DNA of 33,373 bases from Acidobacterium sp. (GTDB lineage Bacteria > Acidobacteriota > Terriglobia > Terriglobales > Acidobacteriaceae). The DNA lies in contig PMSS01000310.1 in NCBI GenBank assembly GCA_003167515.1, positions 2,039 through 35,411 of the forward strand. Reading direction: 5' to 3'. Positions 16,682-23,843 of this stretch are shown here, piece after piece; within the stretch, counting starts at the first letter, position 1, and the number at the start of each line of letters is the position of its first letter. A model generated the notes under the pieces. It ran no database searches. It saw only the letters and a list, made by a program, of their open reading frames with translations, and had not been told where the DNA came from. The position numbers and the translations under genes were made by a program.

Positions 16682-16779
16682 ACGGCTGATGAACTTTCTG
16701 CATTAGGCGAACAAGAGGAAGTCGGGGGAGATTCCCACCCTTATCATTCAAAACGCATCGGCTGAAAACGAAGGTTCCC

Positions 16780-17193
16780 TTAAAGGGCGACGACATTGAG
16801 GCCAGGGATGGCCTCGAAATGTTTGGCGTTGAGCGTCACCACATCGAAGCCCAGATGCAAAGCTGTGGCTCCAATGATCAGGTCCTGGACAGCGATGGAA
16901 ATGCCTTTCGCCGCCTGTTCACCCTCGATGCGCCCGGCCAGCTGAGCAATCTCCAGGGTTAGTGGGTGCGTGATCAGGTCGTGGAAGACGCCTTCCACGA
17001 ATACCCGGCGTCGCACGCGATCTGCGTCTGTCCTCGCACGATAAATGCCGTGTGTCAGTTCCACTGCGCTGACCGAGGACAATGCGACGTCAATCTCGCC
17101 ATGCAAGTCCCGCGACCGGCGGAGGACGTCTTCGACGCCTTCGCCCCGCCGTTCGCTTTCGATCAGGATGCTGGTGTCCAGGATCAGGCCCAC
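16780..17193 (-). CDS. vapC: PIN-domain toxin, VapC family
   Basis: The 137-residue protein has the PIN nuclease layout: LDTSILIE with Asp6, SAVELTHG with Glu45, and IAVQDLIIGATAL with Asp104. A VVTLNAKHF strand follows, where Asn122 stands near the fourth site. These residues coordinate Mg2+/Mn2+ in VapC ribonucleases, which cleave tRNA or rRNA when free of antitoxin. The length is normal and no catalytic residue is obviously missing. The ATG at 17193 lies 4 nt after the stop of the antitoxin gene, so the two are coupled. The target RNA cannot be predicted. Confidence 0.92.
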   Translation of the reverse strand: MGLILDTSILIESERRGEGVEDVLRRSRDLHGEIDVALSSVSAVELTHGIYRARTDADRVRRRVFVEGVFHDLITHPLTLEIAQLAGRIEGEQAAKGISIAVQDLIIGATALHLGFDVVTLNAKHFEAIPGLNVVAL

Positions 17194-17197
17194 TGAG

Positions 17198-17482
17198 TCA
17201 TTCCCATACTGAGGTATCGCGCGGCTTGCGACTGCGGATGATCTCCTCGAGATCGGCGGCGAAGCCCGCGTCCATCACCGGCTTATAGCCCAGATCTTTC
17301 GACCGGGCTTCGGCCAAAGCGATGGACTCGGAGATGGACCGGCGCGGCGGAGCCGCCGTACGAATCACAGCCACCGGGTTCGCTCCGTTCTCGATCACAA
17401 CCTCCGCGCCAGCGCGCACACGCGCCAGCAGCCCTGGAAAATCGCGCGCAGCATCGTCTTCCGAGATGTGGATCGTTGCCAT
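17198..17482 (-). CDS. Phd/YefM-type antitoxin of the adjacent VapC
   Basis: The start is placed at the ATG at 17482 (MATIHISEDDAARDF, 94 residues); the track's upstream extension is not conserved in character and runs through the promoter. The first ~55 residues match the Phd/YefM fold: ARDFPGLLARVRAGAEVVIENGANPVAVI has the typical 'F..ll..v..Ge.v.I...g.p.avl' pattern. The C-terminal part, rich in Arg, Glu and Asp (residues ~60-94), would be the disordered toxin-neutralising tail. It lies immediately upstream of vapC. A palindrome in its promoter suggests autorepression. Confidence 0.88.
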   Translation of the reverse strand: MATIHISEDDAARDFPGLLARVRAGAEVVIENGANPVAVIRTAAPPRRSISESIALAEARSKDLGYKPVMDAGFAADLEEIIRSRKPRDTSVWE

Positions 17483-17489
17483 ACTCAAG

Positions 17490-17512
17490 ATGATACCAGG
17501 AATGCTTTCCTG
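17490..17512 (-). promoter_or_regulatory. Promoter with operator palindrome for the antitoxin-vapC operon
   Basis: On the minus strand TATCAT (17495..17490, 5/6 match to TATAAT) lies 7 nt before the ATG. The perfect inverted repeat CAGGAA-TGCT-TTCCTG (17497-17512) falls just upstream, where the -35/-10 spacer would be. No Shine-Dalgarno sequence is visible between the -10 and the ATG, so the transcript may be leaderless. The position fits an operator bound by the Phd-type antitoxin; this is inferred. Confidence 0.55.
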
Positions 17513-17573
17513 ACTATTCGCAGGACACACTCCAGTCTTGATGTTCGACCCTGCGACCCGCGAATTCCGTTCC

Positions 17574-18332
17574 TCAGCTCGCCGGCTTAACATGCACGAT
17601 CGTGCAGTTCACCTTGGCCGTGTTCGCAATGAAAGCCCCAATCCGAATATTGCTGTAGCTGCTGGTGGCATTCGCATTTGTTGGCCCGTTCAGCGTTACT
17701 CGGTATTGCGACAGGTCGGCTCCGTTCGCGTCGTCCTGCTCGCATTGCACTACCGCCGAAGTAAGCGCGACCGCCGAGTTGTTGGCCCACGTTGCCGTCG
17801 TCAGAACCAGAAACCCGTTCTCCGACTGCCAATGCGCGTTGAATGCCTGCTGGTTTACCAGCGCCGCATTCCCGCCTGACCCGGAACCGGCGGGCGGCGG
17901 CGCACTGGGCGCGCCAGGCTGAGAAGCCGGCTGGCTGGCAGCCGGAGGGTTCGACGCAGGAGTGCTCGCGCCCGGGTGCGACTTCGAGTAGTAGTAGTAA
18001 ACGAGCCCGGCGACAATCACGATGACGATGATCGTCCCCAGCATCGAATTGCGGTTCTGTGCGCCTGCCGGAGCCTGTCCCGGTGGCACAGCCACCACGA
18101 CCGGACCCTGCGCCGGTGCAACATACTGCGGCGGTGCGCTCGCGAATGTTTGAGTCGCTGGCTGAGGTGCGCTCGCGAATACCTGAGCCGCTGGCGGAGG
18201 AACGGGCGCGGCCGGCGGTGGTGAGCTCGGCGCCCCCGCTGCTGCCGTCTTCGCAGAAACGTCCGCTCCACACTGCGCGCAAAAGCGCTCTTTGCCCGTT
18301 AGAGTATTCCCACAATTGCTGCAAAATGCCAT
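17574..18332 (-). CDS. Zinc-ribbon, Pro-rich, single-TM protein with exported C-terminal domain
   Basis: The start is the ATG at 18332 (MAFCSNCG), supported by GGGAGAGG upstream; the longer track ORF is rejected. The protein has 252 residues. Residues 4-21 form a zinc ribbon of the CxxC-x10-CxxC type (CSNCG and CAQCG). A long Pro/Ala-rich linker (~25-105) follows, then one TM helix (TIIVIVIVAGLVYYYY) and a second Pro/Ser-rich linker. The C-terminal ~85-residue beta domain (LVLTTATWANNSAVALTSA) has two Cys that could form a disulfide. The topology suggests a cytoplasmic zinc ribbon and a periplasmic sensing or binding domain. It lies 67 nt downstream of the PrsW gene, which has a matching N-terminal ribbon, so the two may act together. 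Confidence 0.75.
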   Translation of the reverse strand: MAFCSNCGNTLTGKERFCAQCGADVSAKTAAAGAPSSPPPAAPVPPPAAQVFASAPQPATQTFASAPPQYVAPAQGPVVVAVPPGQAPAGAQNRNSMLGTIIVIVIVAGLVYYYYSKSHPGASTPASNPPAASQPASQPGAPSAPPPAGSGSGGNAALVNQQAFNAHWQSENGFLVLTTATWANNSAVALTSAVVQCEQDDANGADLSQYRVTLNGPTNANATSSYSNIRIGAFIANTAKVNCTIVHVKPAS

Positions 18333-18399
18333 GGACGATCCTCTCCCTCGAGAAAACGGATGAACTACCCCGCCTTTGCGGCGGAAGTTTGCGGCGCAA

Positions 18400-19698
18400 C
18401 TATGTAACCGCGCTGCCTGCGGGCTGCATCGAAGCCTCAACCCTCTGCAAGGTCCCCTGCAGATCCTGCTTCTGCTCTTCCTTCACCTGCCGCAGCCCCT
18501 GCTGCACCAGACCAAACACAACGTACCAGCTAACCACGGCCGACAGAATATAGTTCCCGCCGAAAGGAAGCTGCAACTGAGCGGGCAGATCCCAGATCGT
18601 GTGCAATACCACTGGAATCATGAACGCCTTCAGGAACCGCGAATCCATCAGCATCGATGGACTCGTCGGCAACGCCCCTTTGACGCGCCAGAACGCCCCG
18701 GCCGCGATCGCCGTCCACGCCACATGCCCCCAGGGCGTCAGCAGCGCGCGCGTCCGCAGCACTTGCAGCATCAGGATGATGCCCGCTTTGAGGTTCGCAC
18801 CAGCCAGCAGCCCCTGATTCAACGCGTATCCGGAAGTCTCAAACGCCGCGAATCCCGCGCCCACCGTCGCTCCGAAAAGCAATCCGTTCAGGATGTACTT
18901 GTACCGCACCTCGCGCACCACAATCACGACGGTCAGCAGCTTGGCGACTTCTTCGACGATTCCGGCCGCTGTGTCTCCCAGCGAACCCAGAACCGGCAAC
19001 GTATATCCGATCAGCGCGAAGACCAGCGAAACGACCGCGCCAAACAGAAACAGCGTCGCGAGCCTGTGTAGCGAGACGTTCCGCGGGCTGTTCATCTCAA
19101 AGAAAAACGTCAGCGTCGTCAGCGGAACGGCGAACGCTCCGAGGATCATCACCGCTGGAACCAGGTTTCCCGCATCCGACAAATGCAGCAGTGTGAACGT
19201 GAAGACCAGATACGAGATGACCATCGTCGCCAGCACGCGGAAGAAGAGCCACGGCTTCGGCCAGCCCGCCTGCACCAGATCGATCGGAGGCGTGGTTTTC
19301 CTCGTTCCCACCGCAAGGTAGTCTTCCACGTCCTCGGTGCTGCGCTTCTTGAAGACATCCGAGAACATCTCCTTCAGGCTGAACCCTTCCAGCTGTTCAG
19401 TGGAAGCCAGTTTCTGCAGCCTGCCCTGCAGGTTGCGCAGCAGATTTAACTGCTGAATGGTGTGCGGCTGCGCTGCTGGATGGGCTGCGACGTAATACAC
19501 CTGCTGCGGGGCTCCTGGTACCTGCGGTGGAACCGGATAAACCGGCTGCGGAACATACTGGACCATGGGCTGAGCAGAGGCTGGCTGTTGCGGGGTGGGA
19601 CCGGTCGCAGCCCCTTCAGGACGCGTTACCGCCGTCCCGCATTGCATACAAAACTTATTTTGCGGTGGAACCAGGGAGCCACATTGAACGCAGTACAC
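18400..19698 (-). CDS. PrsW-family intramembrane metalloprotease with N-terminal zinc ribbon
   Basis: The true start is a GTG at 19698 with GGAG 8 nt upstream. It gives MYCVQCG and 432 residues and removes a 38-residue artefact from the track ORF. Residues 3-20 are a CxxC-x10-CxxC zinc ribbon, followed by a Pro/Gln-rich linker to ~residue 75 and a helical region. From ~150 on there are about eight TM segments. PrsW/CAAX-protease-superfamily motifs are present in order: IVEEVAKLL near residue 249, AGFAAFETSG near 287, a HVAWTA segment, and HTIWDLPAQ. The Glu-Glu and His residues are the expected metal/catalytic set. PrsW proteins cleave membrane anti-sigma factors in Bacillus. The substrate here is unknown, but the downstream zinc-ribbon single-pass protein is a candidate partner. 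Confidence 0.88.
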   Translation of the reverse strand: MYCVQCGSLVPPQNKFCMQCGTAVTRPEGAATGPTPQQPASAQPMVQYVPQPVYPVPPQVPGAPQQVYYVAAHPAAQPHTIQQLNLLRNLQGRLQKLASTEQLEGFSLKEMFSDVFKKRSTEDVEDYLAVGTRKTTPPIDLVQAGWPKPWLFFRVLATMVISYLVFTFTLLHLSDAGNLVPAVMILGAFAVPLTTLTFFFEMNSPRNVSLHRLATLFLFGAVVSLVFALIGYTLPVLGSLGDTAAGIVEEVAKLLTVVIVVREVRYKYILNGLLFGATVGAGFAAFETSGYALNQGLLAGANLKAGIILMLQVLRTRALLTPWGHVAWTAIAAGAFWRVKGALPTSPSMLMDSRFLKAFMIPVVLHTIWDLPAQLQLPFGGNYILSAVVSWYVVFGLVQQGLRQVKEEQKQDLQGTLQRVEASMQPAGSAVT

Positions 19699-19797
19699 CG
19701 GAAATTCTCCGTCAGGAAAAGGCTGGGGGGATTGGTATAGGAACGTAGCATGGAGCGCTTTTCGAAGTAAAGAAAAGATTGCGCGCTCGGGAAGTGG

Positions 19798-21465
19798 TTG
19801 GGGAACCTGCACTTGCCCCGTTCCGTACTAAGGACCGCACAGGCCCCGTACCAACGGCTGCGTAGTAAGATTCGATACCCACGAGGATTCCCCACGAACG
19901 CAGCGAAAGCCATCCCGTCGACGAGCCCCGAGCCCTCCCAGCCCCACACCGAACGCTGGTTCACCTCCGGCCCGGCCATCGTGGCCGCCATCGCGATCCT
20001 GAAGCTCGCGCTCCAGCTCCATGCCGCGCCCCACTACGGCATCTTCCGCGACGAGATGTACTACCTCGCCTGTGGCCAGCACCTCGGCTGGGGTTACGTC
20101 GACCATCCGCCGGGGATGCCCTTCATCGCCTGGCTGGTCAGCCACACCCTCGGTACGTCTCTCATCGCATTGCGTCTGCTGCCGGCCCTCGCCGGAGCCG
20201 CGCTCGTCTGGCTCAGCGGCACGATGGCTCGCCAGATGGGTGGCGGCCGCACGGCCCAGGCCCTCGCCGCTCTCGCTGTCCTCGTAGCACCCATTTACAT
20301 GCTCCTGCAGCACTGGTTCACCATGAACGCCTTCGAGCCGCTCCTGTGGATGGTCTGCGCCTGGTGCGTCCTGCGCTACGTCGAGAGCGGCGACGCGCGC
20401 TGGTGGCTCTGGGTTGGCGTTCTCTGCGGCATCGGCCTCGAAATGAAGTACTCGGTCGTCCTCTTCGCTGCGGGGCTGATCGTCGGACTCGCCCTCACGC
20501 CCCATCGCCGTGTTCTCGCCTCAAAATGGTTCTGGCTCGGCTGTCTCGCCGCGTTTCTTATCTTCCTGCCGCATCTGGTGTGGCTCATCCACCACCACTT
20601 CCCTTTTCTTGAATACGAGCAGAACGTCCGCATGACCTCGCGCGATGTGCGCCGCGCCCCGCTGGCCTTTCTGCTCGACCAGGCCAACATCCTCAATCCC
20701 GTCTCGGCTCTCCTGGGGGTCGGCGGACTGGTGTGGCTGTTTACACGCGCCGGCGCACCCTACCGCATCCTCGCGTGGACCTTTCTGGTCGTCCTCGGCG
20801 CGTTGATGGTCACGCAGGGCAAGAACTACTACGTTGCGCCGGTTTATCCCATGATCTTCGCCGCCGGCGCAGTCGCCTTCACACAATGGATACGCAGCGC
20901 CTGGCTGCGCGGAGCCTACACGGCCCTGCTCGCCGCCTCCGGCATCCTCCTCGCGCCGCTGGCGATGCCGCTCCTGCGCCCGGAGACGTTTCTCCGCTAC
21001 GAACACGCGATCCACATCTCGACCCCGAAAGCAGAGAATCAGCGCACCGGACCGCTGCCGCAAATCTTCGCCGACGAGTTCGGCTGGGAAGACATGGTGC
21101 GCAAAACCGCAGCCGTCTACTGGAGTCTGCCGCCCACCGAACGAGCCCGCACCGCCATCTTCGCGAACTCCTGGGGCGAGGCCGCAGCCGTCGACTATTT
21201 CGGCCCGAAGTACGGCCTGCCCCGCGCCATCAGCGCGCATAATTCCTACTGGCTCTGGGGGCCGCGCGATACTGACGGCAGCACCGTCATCGTTCTCGGC
21301 AGCGACGGCAGCGGCGATCGCGAACATTTCCAGAGCGTCATCGACTCAGGTCAGAAAACCGACAACCCCTGGTCCCGCGAAGACGAACACTTCACGATAT
21401 GGCTCTGCCGCGGACTGCACTGGGATCTCCGCGCCGTCTGGCCGAAGATCAAACACTGGGGATGA
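19798..21465 (+). CDS. GT39/ArnT-type membrane glycosyltransferase (PMT family)
   Basis: The 555-residue protein has about 10-12 TM helices. The first periplasmic loop carries FRDEMYYLACGQHLGWGYVDHPP. The acidic D-E pair and the G-x-VDHPP motif are hallmarks of the PMT_2 group of GT-C enzymes, which transfer sugars from polyprenyl-phosphate donors. Other family patterns are YMLLQHWFTMNAFEPLLW and GLEMKYSVV. The C-terminal ~150 residues are soluble, including a segment with SWGEAAAVDYFG. The start is uncertain. No ATG precedes TM1; TTG codons at 19798 and 19813 and a GTG at 19981 are the options, and none has a strong Shine-Dalgarno sequence. It is divergent from the PrsW gene. It could accept donors made by a GT2 such as the one at 9 kb. 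Confidence 0.85.
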   Translation: MGNLHLPRSVLRTAQAPYQRLRSKIRYPRGFPTNAAKAIPSTSPEPSQPHTERWFTSGPAIVAAIAILKLALQLHAAPHYGIFRDEMYYLACGQHLGWGYVDHPPGMPFIAWLVSHTLGTSLIALRLLPALAGAALVWLSGTMARQMGGGRTAQALAALAVLVAPIYMLLQHWFTMNAFEPLLWMVCAWCVLRYVESGDARWWLWVGVLCGIGLEMKYSVVLFAAGLIVGLALTPHRRVLASKWFWLGCLAAFLIFLPHLVWLIHHHFPFLEYEQNVRMTSRDVRRAPLAFLLDQANILNPVSALLGVGGLVWLFTRAGAPYRILAWTFLVVLGALMVTQGKNYYVAPVYPMIFAAGAVAFTQWIRSAWLRGAYTALLAASGILLAPLAMPLLRPETFLRYEHAIHISTPKAENQRTGPLPQIFADEFGWEDMVRKTAAVYWSLPPTERARTAIFANSWGEAAAVDYFGPKYGLPRAISAHNSYWLWGPRDTDGSTVIVLGSDGSGDREHFQSVIDSGQKTDNPWSREDEHFTIWLCRGLHWDLRAVWPKIKHWG

Positions 21466-21526
21466 ACGGTACACTTGGAAGAGCATACCGGTGGGCGAGA
21501 GAAGCTTCGGCTGCACGGGAGAGACG

Positions 21527-21730
21527 ATGGACAAGACCGTTCGCAAATTCGCCAGTCTGGAAGCGATGAAGGACGCGGAATACACGGAGTGGCAGGCGCT
21601 GTCCGCGCGGGCCCGGCTAAACGCCGCCGCAGAGCTTTCCGTCATGCAATATCAATGGAAGGAACCAACACGCGATGTTCAGTCAGGACTTCAAAGAACT
21701 CTTGTCCGCGTTCAACGAGCATCGCGTTAA
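21527..21730 (+). CDS. Small protein preceding a nucleotidyltransferase gene
   Basis: I take the internal ATG at 21527 (MDKTVRKFASLEAMKDAEYTEWQ, 67 residues), with GGGAGAG just upstream. Similar short proteins with a 'KF.s..eak..e.eyW......R' pattern commonly precede nucleotidyltransferase genes in bacteria. I recall the pairing from such loci, but no function is established. The C-terminal part after ~residue 45 may be disordered. The frame overlaps the nucleotidyltransferase start by 56 nt, suggesting coupling. It may be the partner of a toxin-antitoxin-like pair. Because the downstream gene appears frameshifted, the pair may no longer work. Confidence 0.6.
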   Translation: MDKTVRKFASLEAMKDAEYTEWQALSARARLNAAAELSVMQYQWKEPTRDVQSGLQRTLVRVQRASR

Positions 21731-22176
21731 GTATCTCGTCGTGGGCGGGTACGCCGTAGCGGTTCACGCCCAGCCTCGAGCTACCAAGGACCTTGATCTC
21801 TTTATTCAGCCAGATCCGGAGAATGCAAAAGCTGTTTTTGCGGCGTTGGCCAGATTCGGAGCGCCGCTCGCGGGCGTGAAACCAGCGGACTTCATCGACC
21901 CCGACTCCTTTTTTCGCATCGGTGCCGCACCGCAGATGATCGAAATTCTCCCTCGGATTTCAGGCGTGAATTTCGATCAGGCATGGAAGCGTCGACGAAG
22001 TCACCGGCTTGAAGGTGTACTTCATATCGGCCGACGATTTTGTTGTAAACAAATTGGCTGCTGCCAGAGCTCAGGATATTGCCGATGCTGCGGCCGTTCA
22101 GCGCGCCACAGAGCTGAGGTCGCCTTCGAGGCAGGACGAACCAGCAGACCAGAGCGACAGCGCCTCACAATCCTGA
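21675..22176 (+). pseudogene. Frameshifted nucleotidyltransferase (DUF6036/MNT-like)
   Basis: The N-terminal ~105 residues are normal: YLVVGGYAVAVHAQPRATKD followed by DLDLFIQP, the GG...DxD motif of minimal nucleotidyltransferases. The track ORF then runs into a Cys/Arg-rich sequence from about 21990. In the +1 frame from 21991 the expected family C-terminus appears instead: VDEVTGLKVYF, ISADDFVVNKLAAARAQDIA, ending at TGA 22174-22176. The gene therefore has a frameshift near 21990. Intact relatives have several residues between these parts, so a small deletion is more likely than a single extra base. It could be a true pseudogene or an assembly error. Intact members act as toxins or antitoxins that modify or protect partners. 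Confidence 0.8.
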
Positions 22177-22195
22177 CTTTTCAGCGAATCCGCGC

Positions 22196-22612
22196 CTACA
22201 GCTTCTCCGGCTGAATCCCAATATTCTTCTCGCCGGCAGCCTTCTTCTCCCAGTATTTCCTGATCCACGCCTCGAAGGTCTTCCCCGCCGCATTGTCGCG
22301 CCCGGTAAAAGCCAGCGCAGCAATGTCGGAATAAGGAATGCTCAGCTTCGTCCGCTCTTCCGACGGCATCACCCGCACAACTGAATCCTGGAGAGTCGCG
22401 CCGGTGCGCCGGTCAAACACGTAGCCGTGAACCACGCGGCCATCTTTCAGCGTCAGTGTCACATCGCCGCGGTAATCGAACGCCTTCTCGAGCGCCTGCC
22501 GAACGTCATTCTCGCTCGCCAGCGACGGGATCCACCCCTCGAGCTGCTCGCGCGCACGCCCCTCCATCACCTCAACGCTGTTCGGATCCATGGCAGCCGG
22601 CCGGCCTGTCAT
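22196..22612 (-). CDS. Unknown protein coupled to hpnH, possible Sm-like beta barrel
   Basis: I do not recognise a named family. The 138-residue protein has an N-terminal helical part (VMEGRAREQLEGWIPSLA, ASENDVRQALEKAF). The middle reads as a small bent beta sheet: DVTLTLKDGRVVHGYVFDRR, then LQDSVVRVM and LSIPYSDIAALAFTGRD. The 'G.v..G.v......v.v.......I....I..l' order resembles Sm/SH3-like barrels. The C-terminus is Lys-rich. There is no signal peptide or TM. Its ATG overlaps the hpnH stop by 4 nt, so it is co-translated with a hopanoid side-chain enzyme and may be an accessory or regulatory factor of that pathway. This is inference from position only. Confidence 0.75.
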   Translation of the reverse strand: MTGRPAAMDPNSVEVMEGRAREQLEGWIPSLASENDVRQALEKAFDYRGDVTLTLKDGRVVHGYVFDRRTGATLQDSVVRVMPSEERTKLSIPYSDIAALAFTGRDNAAGKTFEAWIRKYWEKKAAGEKNIGIQPEKL

Positions 22613-23745
22613 ACCCGAGTTCCCTCTTCCACACGGACATGCGTCTCAATCTGGGCATTGATCTGAACCAAAGGATTGAAACTATGCACCGGCTTCACCG
22701 GATCATTGAGCAGATCGAGCGCGCCCTTATCCGGATAGAGCTTCGTCATCGCCTTCGCCGTCTCCCACAGCCCCTTCAGCGATCCAAACGTGTAGTTCAC
22801 CGCGGTGCCTTCGTAGCCGGAATGCACCATGCAGTTCGCGCACTTCGGATTGCCGCTCTCGGTCCCGTAGTTATCCCAGTTCGTCGACTCGATCAGCCCC
22901 TCAAACGTGTCCGCATACCCGTCCTGCAGCAGGTAGCAGGGCTTCTGCCAGCCAAAAATGCTGAACGTCGGCATCGCCCACGCCGTGCATTTGAAATCCC
23001 GCTTCCCCATGATGAATTCGAGGTAGAGATAATTCGCGTTGAACTTCCAGCTCTTCTTCCGGTTCGAAAGAATCGCACGGAAGAGCCGCCGCGAACGAGC
23101 ACGCCCCAGGAAATGCTTCTGATCCGGCGCCTTCTCGTACGTGTACCCCGGCGCCACCATCATCGCCTCCACACCTACATCCATCAGCTCGTCAAAATGC
23201 GCCCGCACCGAGTTGGGATCGGCCCCGTCGAACAGCGTCGTGTTCGTGGTTACGCGGAATCCACCCGCGATCGCCGCCTTGATCCCTTCCATCGCGATGT
23301 CGTACCCACCCTCGCGGCACACCGAGAAATCATGATGCTCGCGTTGGCCGTCCAGATGAACCGAAAACGACAGATATTTGCTCGGCTTAAACAGATGAAG
23401 TTTTTCTTTCAGAAGCAGCGCGTTCGTGCACATATAAACGTACTTTTTCCGCTCAACCAGCCCCGCCACAATCCTGTCGATCTGAGGATGCAGCAGCGGC
23501 TCTCCGCCCGGTATCGAAACCATTGGCGTGCCCGCTTCTTCGACCGCGCGGAAGCACTCCTCCGGCGTCAGCTCCTGCTTCAGAATGTGCGGCGGATACT
23601 GGATCTTGCCGCAGCCGGCGCAGGCCAGGTTGCAGCGGAAGAGCGGCTCCAGCATCGTGACCAGCGGAAAACGCTTCCGCCCCTTCAACTTCTGCGTCAG
23701 AACGTACGTTGCCACCGTCCACGCCTGTGATACAGGTACCGCCAT
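22609..23745 (-). CDS. hpnH: HpnH, adenosylhopane synthase (radical SAM)
   Basis: The 378-residue protein has the radical SAM cluster motif CNLACAGC (Cys38, Cys42, Cys45). The sequences MLEPLFRCNLACAGCGKIQY and VSIPGGEPLLHPQI are typical of HpnH, which joins a 5'-deoxyadenosyl radical to diploptene/hopene and starts C35 bacteriohopanepolyol synthesis. A C-terminal part contains further Cys residues (PKCANCMVHSGYEG), as in the family. It lies downstream of shc on the same strand, 98 nt away with a palindromic repeat between. A Shine-Dalgarno-like stretch, GGAGGAAGGG, precedes the ATG. It acts at the cytoplasmic side of the membrane where hopene accumulates. Length is normal. Confidence 0.95.
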   Translation of the reverse strand: MAVPVSQAWTVATYVLTQKLKGRKRFPLVTMLEPLFRCNLACAGCGKIQYPPHILKQELTPEECFRAVEEAGTPMVSIPGGEPLLHPQIDRIVAGLVERKKYVYMCTNALLLKEKLHLFKPSKYLSFSVHLDGQREHHDFSVCREGGYDIAMEGIKAAIAGGFRVTTNTTLFDGADPNSVRAHFDELMDVGVEAMMVAPGYTYEKAPDQKHFLGRARSRRLFRAILSNRKKSWKFNANYLYLEFIMGKRDFKCTAWAMPTFSIFGWQKPCYLLQDGYADTFEGLIESTNWDNYGTESGNPKCANCMVHSGYEGTAVNYTFGSLKGLWETAKAMTKLYPDKGALDLLNDPVKPVHSFNPLVQINAQIETHVRVEEGTRV

Positions 23746-23771
23746 CAGGAACCCTTCCTCCGTCTCAAATT

Positions 23772-23820
23772 CGGGTGCCCCATCCTGGGCGCGCCCGTTT
23801 TTGGCGCTCGCAGGGTGGGT
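23772..23820. repeat. REP-like palindromic element between shc and hpnH
   Basis: The gap holds CGGGTGCCCCATCCTGG, then a central GCGCC/GGCGC stem around CGTTTTT, then CAGGGTGGGT. CCATCCTG pairs with CAGGGTGG with one wobble, so the whole forms a long imperfect hairpin. A CGGGTGCCCC core also occurs inside the hemY gene at 32229. I recall GGGTGCCCCATCC...GGGTGGG elements as dispersed repeats in Terriglobia genomes; copy number cannot be checked here. The hairpin may attenuate or stabilise the shc-hpnH transcript. Confidence 0.6.
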
Positions 23821-23843
23821 GTTTCCCCAGCTTCAGTGCTTTG

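Noticed and set aside
16682-16779. Possible terminator GGGGGAGATTCCCACCC after the HU-like gene
   Set aside because: The stem is short with mismatches and no real T-run follows; not strong enough to list.
22456-23730. 424-aa plus-strand ORF, Arg/His-rich
   Set aside because: It is a shadow of hpnH on the other strand; composition is Arg/His/Pro-rich without domain motifs.
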